64,000 nt of DNA from JADLHS01 sp020848635 (GTDB lineage: Bacteria; Verrucomicrobiota; Verrucomicrobiia; Limisphaerales; JADLHS01). Positions 1-11,339 of the stretch are shown here, one piece after another. The notes under the pieces were generated by a model. The model searched no databases. It saw only the letters and a list, made by a program, of their open reading frames with translations, and was not told the DNA's origin. A program made the translations under genes and the position numbers. The stretch is taken from assembly GCA_037044975.1 (NCBI GenBank), contig JBAOIL010000005.1, positions 62,001 through 126,000 on the forward strand, read 5' to 3'. How positions within the stretch are numbered: the stretch's first letter is position 1; the number at the start of each line of letters is the position of its first letter.

Positions 1-1431
1 ATACGGCGCGGTGTTGCCGTTCAAGGCGAGGATCTTGTCCCAGTTAAACACATAGTCACTCTGCCGATTGGGCAGCAGGTCGGCGTATTTCACGGCGCCG
101 AGCCCGATCACCCGGGCGATGGCGCGGCGCTCCGCTTCCGGCAAGGCGGCGTTTTTCTCCGAGACCACCGTGAAGGCCCGCGCTTCCGCCTCGTCGAGCA
201 GGTCGGCGAGCTTCACATTTTCGCCGGAGCGCGTCTTGAGCGGCTTGCCGTCGTCGCCCAGGATGGAGCCGAACCAGACGTGCGCGAGCTTCACCGGGCC
301 GGTGAGTTCCGGATGCCAGCGGCGGAAAGTGGCGAACAATTGCTGGAAGTGCAGTTGCTGGCGGCCGTCGGTGACATAAACGATCGCCTGCGGCTGCCAG
401 GTTTCGAGCCGGTGCGCAATGGTCGCCAGATCGGTCGTGGCGTAGTTGTAACCCCCGTCGCGTTTCTGGATCAGTTGCGGATTCGCCTGCCACTCGCCGT
501 CGCGCTGAATGAGAAACGGGTCTTCCCGGGGCGGCAACGCGCCATCGCTGAAAACGCACTTCGCGCCATCGCTTTCGCGAGCAATGCCCTGGGCCATGAG
601 TTCGGCCACGAGGGCCGGAAGGCGCAGGTTGTAGAAGCTTTCGCCGAGCGCATGATCGAACTTCACCCCCAGCCGGCCGTAAATGGCGTCAAACTGGATT
701 TGCGAAAGCCGGATCATTTCGCGCCAAAGCGCAAGGTTCTCCGGATCGCCTTGCTGGAGTTTCACCAGTTCGGCGCGGGCCGCCTCGTGCGTGGCCAGGT
801 TATAGGTTGGCTTGGCGGGATCACACTGCGCATTGATCGCCCGGTAAATTCTTTCCAGTTCGGCAATGGCATCCCGGTCGAGCGCGGCCCGGTCGAGCAT
901 GGTTTTCCACCCGACGAGCAGCATGCCGAACTGCGTGCCCCAGTCGCCGATGTGATTGTCCGTGACGACGCGGTGGCCCAGCAGGCGGAACAGGCGCGCG
1001 AGGCTGTCGCCGAGAATCGTGGAGCGGATGTGGCCGACATGCATCGGCTTGGCGACGTTGGGCGAACTGAAATCCACGACGACCGTGCGCGGCTGGGTGG
1101 TCGTCGCAAAGAACAAATGCTCGCCGCGCAGGGCGGCGTGCAACGTTTCGCCGAGCACACCGGGCCGGAGCCGGAAATTCAGGAACCCGGCCCCGGCGAT
1201 TTCCACCGGCTCGCACCACGGGGAGACATCGAGGCGGGCGACGACATCGGCGGCCAGTTGGCGGGGGTTGAGTTTGCGCGCCTTGGCCAGGGCCATGATC
1301 GCGGCGCTCTGGTAATCGCCGAATTTCGGATCCGGACACGGGCGGACGAGGACGGCGGTCACATCCGCGTCCGGCAGCACCGCACGGGCGGCTTGCTGCA
1401 GGCGGAGTTCAATTTGTTTATGCGGCAACAC
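1..1431 (-). CDS. argS: Arginyl-tRNA synthetase, C-terminal part beyond the window edge
   Basis: Charges tRNA-Arg with arginine in the cytoplasm (class I aminoacyl-tRNA synthetase). The minus-strand frame stays open from a GTG start at 1431 to base 1, giving 477 codons; full ArgS proteins are usually 550-600 residues, so about 100 are missing. Visible marks are FSSPNVAKPMHVGH (HIGH-type motif, HVGH at about residues 130-133), DNHIGDWGTQFGM just after it, and LKTRSGENVKL near base 240, the ArgS counterpart of the KMSK loop. An in-frame TAA lies just upstream, so GTG 1431 (or the TTG next to it) must be the start. No frameshift was found across the visible part. The next gene upstream, ptsN-like, lies on the same strand about 70 bp away. 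Confidence 0.93.
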   Translation of the reverse strand, partial: MLPHKQIELRLQQAARAVLPDADVTAVLVRPCPDPKFGDYQSAAIMALAKARKLNPRQLAADVVARLDVSPWCEPVEIAGAGFLNFRLRPGVLGETLHAALRGEHLFFATTTQPRTVVVDFSSPNVAKPMHVGHIRSTILGDSLARLFRLLGHRVVTDNHIGDWGTQFGMLLVGWKTMLDRAALDRDAIAELERIYRAINAQCDPAKPTYNLATHEAARAELVKLQQGDPENLALWREMIRLSQIQFDAIYGRLGVKFDHALGESFYNLRLPALVAELMAQGIARESDGAKCVFSDGALPPREDPFLIQRDGEWQANPQLIQKRDGGYNYATTDLATIAHRLETWQPQAIVYVTDGRQQLHFQQLFATFRRWHPELTGPVKLAHVWFGSILGDDGKPLKTRSGENVKLADLLDEAEARAFTVVSEKNAALPEAERRAIARVIGLGAVKYADLLPNRQSDYVFNWDKILALNGNTAPY

Positions 1432-1444
1432 AGGGAGGATTTAA

Positions 1445-1470
1445 GCACGAAGGAGCACGAAGGAGCACGG
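1445..1470. repeat. Short tandem repeat between argS and the IIA gene
   Basis: Two and a half copies of the 10-mer gcacgaagga lie in the 70-bp gap upstream of argS. No promoter or terminator is obvious here. The function is unknown. Confidence 0.5.
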
Positions 1471-1501
1471 ATAAAAACCGGCCGGGGGAGCGGCAGGAGA
1501 A

Positions 1502-1966
1502 CTACTTCTTCCCCTGCTCTTTGATAACTTTCAACATCGCCTCCGCGCCGGGGGCCTGCGCCAGCTCGGCCCGGAATTCGGCCTTGTGCAGAATCTTTGC
1601 GAAACTGGCGAGGGTGTGGAGATGTTTTTGAAACTGACCCTGGGGGACGAGGAACAGCATGACGAGATTGACGGGCTGGTTGTCGAGCGCGTCGAAGTTC
1701 ACGCCGGTGCGGGAACGCCCGAGGGCGCCGACGACCTCGGGGATGAGATCCGTCGAGGCGTGGGGGATACCGATGCCGAAGCCGATGCCCGTGCTCATGG
1801 ACGTCTCGCGTTTCTTGACGGCCGCCGCGATGGCCTCGCGATTCTGGGGCTGAATTCTTCCGGTGGCCACCAGGTTGCTGACCAGTTCATCAATCGCTTC
1901 CCAGCGGGTGGTGGCCTGCAAATCCGGGACGATTTGTGCCGTGGTTAAAATGTCAGCTAAGTCCAT
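1502..1966 (-). CDS. ptsN: PTS system IIA component, PtsN/fructose-type
   Basis: A 154-residue single-domain EIIA (mannitol/fructose/Ntr class). The family accepts a phosphate from HPr or NPr on a histidine and either passes it to a sugar permease or acts as a regulator. The phospho-histidine motif is present as GIGFGIGIPHAST, with His at about residue 69, and the C-terminal helix region (HTLASFAKILHKAEF) is typical. The start is ATG 1966. No IIB or IIC gene is adjacent, which favours the regulatory PtsN type over a sugar-specific one. It probably lies upstream of argS in the same transcript. The specific role is inferred. Confidence 0.85.
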   Translation of the reverse strand: MDLADILTTAQIVPDLQATTRWEAIDELVSNLVATGRIQPQNREAIAAAVKKRETSMSTGIGFGIGIPHASTDLIPEVVGALGRSRTGVNFDALDNQPVNLVMLFLVPQGQFQKHLHTLASFAKILHKAEFRAELAQAPGAEAMLKVIKEQGKK

Positions 1967-2080
1967 AACGCCATTCCGCAGGGGGCATTTCGCAGGAACC
2001 CGCGCCGCAATTCAAGGCTGAATATCAAAGGCGTGCCGATCGCGACTTGCCGAGCGGTTGAAACGGCGGATAATCCCGGG

Positions 2081-2449
2081 ATGAAAACTGTCGCGATCAT
2101 CGGGGCCTCGAAGGACCGGAGCAAGTTCGGCAACAAGGCCGTCCGCGCCTTTACGCAGCAGGGTTACACGGTGTGGCCGGTGAATCCCAGGGAGGAAACC
2201 ATCGAGGGTTGGCCGGCGTTCAAGACCATCCGCGACGTCCCGGCCCGCCCCGACAAGGTGAGCGTTTATCTTCCGCCAGCGGTGCTCCGGGGAGTTTTGC
2301 CGGAGATCGCCGCGAAAGGGTGTGATGAACTCTGGTTGAATCCGGGCACGGAATCGGACGCGGGGCTGGCGGAGGCGGAACGCCTGGGACTCAACGTCAT
2401 TCAGGCATGCAGCATTGTGGGCGTGGGGATCACACCGGAGGAACTTTGA
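2081..2449 (+). CDS. CoA-binding domain protein
   Basis: A 122-residue protein made of one Rossmann-like CoA-binding domain (YccU/CoA_binding_2 type). It starts MKTVAIIGASKDRSKFGNKA, with the nucleotide-binding glycine loop, and has LWLNPGTESD followed by NVIQACSIVGVG near the end; this region is where the family binds CoA. The ATG at 2081 was chosen because the upstream in-frame extension has no domain match. It converges with sdhB, with a gap of about 16 bp. No enzymatic partner is encoded nearby, and the physiological role is not known. Confidence 0.82.
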   Translation: MKTVAIIGASKDRSKFGNKAVRAFTQQGYTVWPVNPREETIEGWPAFKTIRDVPARPDKVSVYLPPAVLRGVLPEIAAKGCDELWLNPGTESDAGLAEAERLGLNVIQACSIVGVGITPEEL

Positions 2450-2465
2450 ATCCGGCACGGGCACC

Positions 2466-3239
<774 letters not shown>

Positions 3240-3269
3240 CGCTTGAAAAATGTTTAACGGCCGCGCGGC

Positions 3270-5233
<1,964 letters not shown>

Positions 5234-5234
5234 G

Positions 5235-6020
5235 TTAGTGGGTCGCCGCCTTTCCGGCGGGCACGACGGCCTCAACCATGGCGGCGGACTTGAGTTCAGC
5301 TTTCTTCATCTCGGCGTAATCAGCACCAACGACGCGCAGATAAATCGAGATCGGAATCAGCGCGAAGCCAATAAAGACCGCAACACTCGCTCCCCGGGCA
5401 AACAGTTGAATCCGCGGCCACCAGACGTGATTGCGCAGACCAAGGGTCTGGAACAGGCTGGCCAGGCCGTGGCCGAGGTGAATGAAGAGCAGCGCCTGGG
5501 CGACCAGGTAGAACAGCGCCACCCACCATACCTGGAACCCCAGCACCATCATCGCGTAAACATCCCGTACCGGCTCGCCATGCAGCACAGTCTTGAGTTT
5601 GGAGAAGTCGCCCACCCCGTTGATGCCCGGTAGCAGCGCGGTGAAATGGGCGAGGTGATAAAGAATGAACGCCGCAATGACGATTCCGGTCCCCAGCATG
5701 TAACGCGATTGCCAGGTGGAGCCGTATGCGCCGCGGCCGGCATAGCCGACGGGCCGGGCAGCCTGGTTCGCTAGGGAAAGCTGCACCGCCGTGGTGACGT
5801 GCAACCCCACCAGCACGAGCAAGCCGATGCGCGCCCCCCAAACCATCAGGGGTTTACTTTGCAGGAAGTGCGCGTAGGTATTGATCAACTCGGGCGGGCC
5901 GAAGACCTGGAGGTTGCCCACCAGATGCCCCACCACGAACAAGAAAAGCAGGATGCCGGTCCCGGCCATCACATACTTCCTGCCGAGCGACGATTTGAGG
6001 ATGCCAGCCACAGTGCTCAT
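5235..6020 (-). CDS. sdhC: Succinate dehydrogenase cytochrome b subunit
   Basis: Membrane anchor of complex II, 261 residues from ATG 6020 (MSTVAGILKSSLGRKYVMAG). Five hydrophobic helices are visible (for example around GILLFLFVVGHLVGNLQ, ARIGLLVLVGLHVTTAVQLS, GIVIAAFILYHLAHFT and ALFYLVAQALLFIHLGHGLAS). Histidines in the helices (GHLVGN, GLHVTT, LYHLAHF, IHLGHGLAS) fit di-heme b558 ligation as in Bacillus subtilis SdhC. It is first in the operon, and the sdhA start follows almost directly. An upstream in-frame ATG would add eight residues, but MSTVAG is the usual start region for this family. Confidence 0.93.
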   Translation of the reverse strand: MSTVAGILKSSLGRKYVMAGTGILLFLFVVGHLVGNLQVFGPPELINTYAHFLQSKPLMVWGARIGLLVLVGLHVTTAVQLSLANQAARPVGYAGRGAYGSTWQSRYMLGTGIVIAAFILYHLAHFTALLPGINGVGDFSKLKTVLHGEPVRDVYAMMVLGFQVWWVALFYLVAQALLFIHLGHGLASLFQTLGLRNHVWWPRIQLFARGASVAVFIGFALIPISIYLRVVGADYAEMKKAELKSAAMVEAVVPAGKAATH

Positions 6021-6052
6021 TGGAACGGATAGTTTGCTATGCAAGGCTGTAC

Positions 6053-6067
6053 GGCCCCGTGGGGGCC
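6053..6067. promoter_or_regulatory. Small GC-rich hairpin in the sdhC leader
   Basis: The sequence ggcccc-gtg-ggggcc forms a perfect 6-bp stem with a 3-nt loop about 33 bp upstream of the sdhC start, in a 325-bp gap (6021-6345) between the divergent sdhC and sigma-factor genes. Nearby ccccgctctacgggg is a second small palindrome. It could be a regulatory hairpin or a remnant of the palindromic repeats common in this window. The rest of the gap shows no gene. Confidence 0.3.
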
Positions 6068-6345
6068 ACGCCCCGCTCTACGGGGACTGAATTCCTCGCA
6101 ACGGGGAGAGAATCTAATGACCCACTGGCGCAAAGGCAACGAAACTCGCCCGGTATAAGCCCCGCTTGGCAAAAAATGGTTATGGCTAATTGGCAACCGC
6201 GGGAGAGTCGTCCGCAACCAGTGCCCCCAGACCCATCGGCTACGGCGGTGGCACACGGAAGAGTTCCGCGCCGTTTCCGGACGCACAGGGCGTGAGATTG
6301 AGCAAAAACTGGTGGTTCGCGGTCAATCGCATAGACTGCCCGAGC

Positions 6346-7009
6346 ATGAGCGCCGAACCGGAAGCCCAACTGCTCGCCCGCTGCCGAGGCGGCGATGCGG
6401 CGGCATGGGACGAGTTGTTCGACCGCCACTACGCCGCGGCCGGGCGCTTTGTGTTCCAACTCGCCGCGGACTTCACGCGCGAGGACGTGGAGGAAGTGTG
6501 TCAGGAGGTGTTCCTGGCGGTCATCAAGAACCTCAGCACTTTTCAGGGCGACAGCCAGTTCCAAACCTGGCTCTTCCGCATTGCCGCCAACAAGGCCCGG
6601 GACTTTCGGGAGAAGCAACACGCGGCCAAGCGCGGGGGCGGGCAGGTGCCGCTTTCCCTGCAGGCGGAGGATGCGGAAACCGGCCTCATGCTGGATCCGC
6701 CCAGCGCGGCGACCGGCCCCAGACGTGGATCTATTGAATGGGGAGCGGGCCGAGCTGGTGCGGACGGCTTTGGATCAGGTCGGCGACCCATGCCGCGAAA
6801 TCATCGAACTGCGTTATTTCGGTGATTTGAGCTACGAGGAGTTGAGCGCCGAATTGAATTTGAACCCCAAAACCGTCAGTTCGCGCCTGAGCAAATGTCT
6901 GGATAAGCTGGAGAGCATTGCCGCCAGAGTCTTTTCCGGGGAGAAAGCCAGCGGGTTGCCGTCTAATCCCATAACGGGACGGGGGCCGACGGGGCTTTAC
7001 GCCCGATAG
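6346..7009 (+). CDS. ECF (sigma-70 family) RNA polymerase sigma factor, one frameshift
   Basis: About 220 residues after correction. Region sigma-2 is clear (LFDRHYAAAGRFVFQLAADF, then DVEEVCQEVFLAVIKNL and FQTWLFRIAANKARDF) and region sigma-4 follows (GDPCREIIELRYFGDLSYEELS, LNLNPKTVSSRLSKCLDKL). The two halves are in different frames. A single extra C/G near 6712-6720, in the linker, separates them, and removing it gives a normal ECF protein. The start is ATG 6346 (MSAEPEAQLLARCRGG). The next gene follows after 6 bp and encodes a membrane protein, the usual sigma/anti-sigma arrangement. Target genes are unknown. Confidence 0.88.
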
Positions 7010-7015
7010 CCGCCA

Positions 7016-8323
7016 ATGAACGACGAACGGCCAATTGAAAAACTGCTCCATCGCTACGCGAAGAAACGACGCGCCGACGCGGGCGCACCCGTCGAGCTGC
7101 ATCCCGCCAGTCGGCGGCAGTTACAGGGCGAAGTCGCGCGGCAGTTTCGCAACGCCCGGCCGGGTCGGGCTCCGTTTTCATTCACCGGGTTGGGGAGAGG
7201 CTGGCTACCGCGGCTGGCCTGGGGGCTCCCATTGCTCGCGCTGGTTGCCGTTGGCTCGTGGGCACTCCTCGTCCGACCGGCGACCAAACAACTCGCACTC
7301 GGCACGGTGGCAGATCAAGCAACGCCCTATACGACCGATAAGAACCTGACCAAGCGCGAACGGGCGGAGGTCAGGTCGGTAGGAACACCACCGGTCGTTG
7401 CCAACACAATTCCGGCCGAATTCAGCGCGACGAAAGCGCCGCTGCCGTCCCCAGTCTCGGCTGCAGCTCCGTCGCGGAACCGGCCCGCCGCCAGGTTTGC
7501 CGACCATGGCCTTGAGGACGGGAGCCGCCGCGCAGAGCCGGCATTGGCCTTTGGCGCCAAAGGAGGGGGCCGGGCGGACAAGTCGGGAGCCGTCGCTGCC
7601 ACCAAGACGGCCGTTTTGGCGGAGCCGGCAAAGGCCATCCAAGATTCGAATGAAAGCAAGACCAAGGCGCTGGCTACGGTCGCTCCGGGGAGCGTTGCTC
7701 CAATCGGCGAAGCCTCCAGTATGGCCACGAACTTGGCGTACTTCGACCACCTTGAGCACGAACAGGTGCCAACGTATTCCCAGTCCTTCGCCAACCGGGC
7801 GCCGGAAACGCCCAAGCAAAAGGCCGCAAAGGTCATTGCGCTGCCGCCCCTTTCGCCGGTGCTCGCGAATTTCCGCGTGGAGCAAACGGGCCGGCAATTG
7901 CGGGTAGTGGACAGCGACGGCTCGACGTATATCGGGGAAACCGACGCGGCGCCGGAATTCGGGGGGGCCGTGGGCGGCCAGAAGCATCAAACGGTGCAAT
8001 TGTTCAAGCGCGACGGGAAGGTCAACCAACTTCCGGCCACGGCCGCCATGGTCCAGTCGCAGCCGACGCAAAGTAATTTCTACCGGGTTACCGGCACGAA
8101 CCGCACGCTCAATCAGGCGGTCGAGTTTACGTGGAGTTTCATGGAGCCGACCAACGCGCCGGTTTGGGCGCAGGCCAGACAATCCGGCGCGGAGCAAAAC
8201 AAGGATGCGAAAAAGCTCCCGACGCAGTTCCCGGTGCCGTTGCAGAATTCTTTCATCAACGGTCGCGCGCAATTCGGGAGCGGCGAGGCGATCGAAATCA
8301 ACGCCGTGCCCGTTTCACCGTAA
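7016..8323 (+). CDS. Single-pass membrane protein, probable partner (anti-sigma-like) of the ECF sigma factor
   Basis: 435 residues. A short charged cytoplasmic N-terminus (MNDERPIEKLLHRYAKKRR) is followed by one transmembrane helix at about residues 67-83 (LAWGLPLLALVAVGSWALLV). A long, low-complexity Ala/Pro/Lys-rich linker comes next, then a C-terminal domain with FRVEQTGRQLRVVDSDGSTYIGE and YRVTGTNRTLNQAVEFTWSF. No zinc-binding anti-sigma motif (HxxxCxxC) is visible. Similar proteins often follow ECF sigma genes in Verrucomicrobia, and the 6-bp spacing suggests one transcript. The anti-sigma role is inferred from context only. Confidence 0.7.
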   Translation: MNDERPIEKLLHRYAKKRRADAGAPVELHPASRRQLQGEVARQFRNARPGRAPFSFTGLGRGWLPRLAWGLPLLALVAVGSWALLVRPATKQLALGTVADQATPYTTDKNLTKRERAEVRSVGTPPVVANTIPAEFSATKAPLPSPVSAAAPSRNRPAARFADHGLEDGSRRAEPALAFGAKGGGRADKSGAVAATKTAVLAEPAKAIQDSNESKTKALATVAPGSVAPIGEASSMATNLAYFDHLEHEQVPTYSQSFANRAPETPKQKAAKVIALPPLSPVLANFRVEQTGRQLRVVDSDGSTYIGETDAAPEFGGAVGGQKHQTVQLFKRDGKVNQLPATAAMVQSQPTQSNFYRVTGTNRTLNQAVEFTWSFMEPTNAPVWAQARQSGAEQNKDAKKLPTQFPVPLQNSFINGRAQFGSGEAIEINAVPVSP

Positions 8324-8393
8324 CGGTTTCGCCGGTCTATACACGCCAAGGCAAACCGGCCAAGGCACAGCGCAGGGCCGCCACCGCCGCAGT

Positions 8394-8503
8394 GGAGCGC
8401 CACCGGCCCCCGATCGCAGCGGGTGAACGGCAGAGAAGGCGTCAGCTAATCCGACCGTTTCCCTGCAGCCGAAGCGCTGCGGGCGCGGGACCACCCGCGC
8501 TCC
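8394..8503. repeat. 110-bp dispersed repeat, copy 1 of 3
   Basis: It begins ggagcgccaccggcccccg and ends gggaccacccgcgctcc. It aligns end to end with 16231-16341 and 47893-47999; all three start with a ggaRcgc arm and end with a cgcgctcc arm, so the outer ends are inverted repeats of each other. This is the most diverged copy. It fills most of the 250-bp gap between the membrane protein and the next oxidoreductase gene. Confidence 0.65.
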
Positions 8504-8573
8504 GGAAAACCTTCGCAAATGGGAACGATCTTGGGAGCGCGTACAGCATGGTTGATTCCGGCAGACCGCGCAT

Positions 8574-9932
8574 TTACGCGGGCGGCAACTGCCACGGCGC
8601 GCGGTAGGGCCGGCGGACCCATTGGGCGACTTCCGCGTCGCCCACCACGGCCTCCAGCTTCGGATCCCAGCGGACCTTTTTGCCGGTGCGAATGGCGATG
8701 TTACCCAGATGGCAGACGGTGGCGGAACGATGGCCAACCTCGACGTTACAGATCGGGTCCTGCCGGCTTTTGATGCAGTCGAGCCAGTTCTGATGGTGTT
8801 CCGGGCTGGCGTAGAGGCGCACCGATTTGTCGTCCAACGGCTGGGTGAGGATTTCGTCCGGGGTGGATTCGACATTGCCACGACTGACAAAAATGGTGCC
8901 GCGTTCTCCCTCGAACGTGGTGCCGCCGCGATATTTGTTGCCGCCGCCGTTGCAGAGCAACACGGTGCCGTTGGCATACCGGTAGGTCACGTCGAACGTT
9001 TGCGGGGTTTCGTAGTATTTTTCCGCGTTGTATACGGCGGTGCCCGCGATTTCCACCGGGCCGCTCGCGTCCATGCCCAGTCCCCATTGCGCGATGTCGA
9101 GGTGATGCGCGCCAAAGTTGGTCATCTGGCCGCCGGAGTAATCCCAGAAGAACCGGAAGAGATAGAAGACATGGTTCGGGTTGTAAGGTCGCTGCGGCAC
9201 CGGCCCCAGCCACATCTCGTAGTCAAGGCCCGCAGGCGGCGTGCCGTCGGGAACGACCGGCGGTTTGGTCGCCCGCTCCAGATAATTCACCGTTGGCAAA
9301 CCCACCTTGATCGTCTTGATTTTTCCGATCCGCCCCGAGCGGACGTATTCGCAGCCTTTGAGGAACTTGGCATCCGAACGTTGCTGACTGCCGGTCTGGA
9401 AGACCCGCTTGGTGCGGCGCACGGCGTCCACCAGCACGCGCCCCTCGTCAATGAAAAGGGTGAGCGGTTTTTCGCAGTACACATCCTTGCCGGCCTCGCA
9501 CGCGTGGAGCGCAGGCAACGTGTGCCAGTGATCGGGCGTGCTGATGAGCACCGCGTCAATGGCTTTGTCCTCGAGCAATTTTCGGTAGTCGCCAAACACC
9601 CCGCATGGCCGGCCATTGGCTTGCTCGACGCGCGCCTTGGCGGTTTGCGCGCGGGTCTGATCCACATCGCAGACGGCGACGGCATTTTTCATCAGCGCCT
9701 GGAGATTACTGTTGCCCTGCCCGCCGACGCCGATGAAGCCGACGCGGATGAATTCGCTTGGATTCTGACCGGTGGCGGCTTTGGTGCGATTCAGGAAGAG
9801 ATTCGGCCCGACCACGCCCAAACCAGCGGCCAGGGCGGCGTTGCGCGTAGTGCGAAGAAAGCCACGCCGGGAAACAGCGGCGGGCTTTGACCGGGCAGCG
9901 CGTCCCGAGTTCAGATCAGGATTGTCAATCAT
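8574..9932 (-). CDS. Gfo/Idh/MocA family oxidoreductase, Tat-exported (paralogue 1)
   Basis: 452 residues, intact, ATG 9932. A twin-arginine leader (SRRGFLRTTRNAALAAGLGVVG) directs export. The NAD(P)-binding Rossmann fold follows (RVGFIGVGGQGNSNLQAL, then AVCDVDQTRA), with the family motifs TPDHWHTLPALHACEAGKDV and YCEKPLTLFIDEG. The C-terminal domain contains FWDYSGGQMTNFGAHHLDIAQWG, the conserved His/Asp region. The substrate is not predictable. Members in Verrucomicrobia and Planctomycetes act on sugars or glycosides, and such exported forms may keep NAD bound from the cytoplasm. It is divergent from the sialidase-like gene, with an 86-bp gap. Confidence 0.9.
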   Translation of the reverse strand: MIDNPDLNSGRAARSKPAAVSRRGFLRTTRNAALAAGLGVVGPNLFLNRTKAATGQNPSEFIRVGFIGVGGQGNSNLQALMKNAVAVCDVDQTRAQTAKARVEQANGRPCGVFGDYRKLLEDKAIDAVLISTPDHWHTLPALHACEAGKDVYCEKPLTLFIDEGRVLVDAVRRTKRVFQTGSQQRSDAKFLKGCEYVRSGRIGKIKTIKVGLPTVNYLERATKPPVVPDGTPPAGLDYEMWLGPVPQRPYNPNHVFYLFRFFWDYSGGQMTNFGAHHLDIAQWGLGMDASGPVEIAGTAVYNAEKYYETPQTFDVTYRYANGTVLLCNGGGNKYRGGTTFEGERGTIFVSRGNVESTPDEILTQPLDDKSVRLYASPEHHQNWLDCIKSRQDPICNVEVGHRSATVCHLGNIAIRTGKKVRWDPKLEAVVGDAEVAQWVRRPYRAPWQLPPA

Positions 9933-10018
9933 GAGTAATTGGACGTAACTGTTGGAAATTGGTTCAACGTTGGCAAGGGATTATGAATTCCGGTAAACCT
10001 ATTAAATCAGGCGGCCAA

Positions 10019-11288
10019 ATGAAAAAATGCGTCCTCGTCGGGTGGATGATCGCGGGGTTGATTGGCAGCGGCGGGGCGGGGCGGGCGGCGCAACCCGAGA
10101 AGCCGTTCTGCAAAGGGGAGCTGATCTTTCCGCTCGAACACTGGCACAACCACGGCTCGTGTATCGTCGAAACCCCGAAGGGCGACATTTTGGTGTGCTG
10201 GTTTCATGGCTCGGGCGAGCGCACCGCCGATGACGTACGCATCGAAGGCGCACGCCAACCCAAAGGCGCAACCACCTGGAGCCAGCGGTTCACCATGGCG
10301 GACACACCCGAATATCCGGACACGAATTGCTGCATGTTCATTGATCCCGCAGGACGGCTCTGGCTGCTCTGGCCGACGATCCTCGCCAACCAGTGGGAGT
10401 CGGCGCTGATGAAATATCGCATCGCCGCGGACTATCACCGGAACGGCCCGCCGAAATGGGAGGTGAACGAAGTGCTGCACCTCACGCCCGGCCCCGAATT
10501 TGAAGCGAGCGTGAGCAATTTCGTAAACCAGACCGAAGCCAGACTCAAGGGCGGGGCGTTCGCCGAACCCGCCCGGGCCCGCGTCCAGCAATGGCTGGCA
10601 GCCATCCGAACGCGCGCCGCAGATAAGCTGCAACGGCGGCTGGGTTGGATGACGCGGGCGCATCCGTTCGTGCTCGATGACAAGCGCCTCATCGTTCCGC
10701 TGTATGCGGATGGTTTTTCCTTTTCCTTGATGGCCATCACGGATGATTGGGGCAAGACCTGGCATACGAGCACGCCGTTGATCGCCGGGGGCAACATTCA
10801 ACCGAGCATTGTCCGGCGCAAAGACGGCGCCCTCTACACCCTGATGCGTGACAATGGCCCGGCGCCCAAACGCCTGCACCAAAGTGAATCGCACGATCGC
10901 GGCGACACGTGGGCGCCGGTGACGGACAGCGAACTGCCCAATCCCGGCTCGGGCGCGGAGATCATCTCGCTGCGCAACGGGGACTGGGTGCTGATCAGCA
11001 ACGACACCGAAAACGGGCGGCACCGCCTGGCGGTGCAGATTTCCGACGATGAAGGCAAAACCTGGAAGTGGAAGCGACACCTGGAGTCTTCGTCGCCGAA
11101 CTACCGACAGCCCGGACGCGTTTCACTATCCGAGCATCCTTCAGGCGCGCGATGGCACGCTGCACGCCAGCTACAGCTATCATCTGGGCCACGCGGAGGC
11201 AAAGGATGTGGACGGTCAGCCCGCCCGCAAATCCATCAAGCACGCGCACTTCAACGAAGCCTGGGTGCGGCAGGGCGACGCCAAGTAA
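10019..11288 (+). CDS. Secreted sialidase/BNR-repeat exo-alpha-sialidase-like protein, one frameshift near the C-terminus
   Basis: About 422 residues after correction. A signal peptide is clear from ATG 10019 (MKKCVLVGWMIAGLIGSGGA, then GRAAQ). The body is a six-bladed sialidase-like propeller. Asp-box motifs (SxDxGxTW) appear as ITDDWGKTWHTS, SHDRGDTWAPVT and ISDDEGKTWKWK. The last 60 residues (DAFHYPSILQARDGTLHASY, then KSIKHAHFNEAWV) are in the +1 frame, so a 1-base indel lies between about 11085 and 11112. The family cleaves terminal sialic acids or related glycans, but many verrucomicrobial members are uncharacterised. It is convergent with the next oxidoreductase gene. Confidence 0.82.
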
Positions 11289-11339
11289 TCCACTCGCCCA
11301 AGGAAGGGCAGGCGGGCGAGGCGTTGACGCCGGTCGGCC

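Noticed and set aside
280..1524. Long plus-strand open frame of about 414 codons over argS
   Set aside because: It is the antisense shadow of argS. The minus-strand frame has HVGH and the other ArgS motifs, while the plus-strand product has no recognisable domain.
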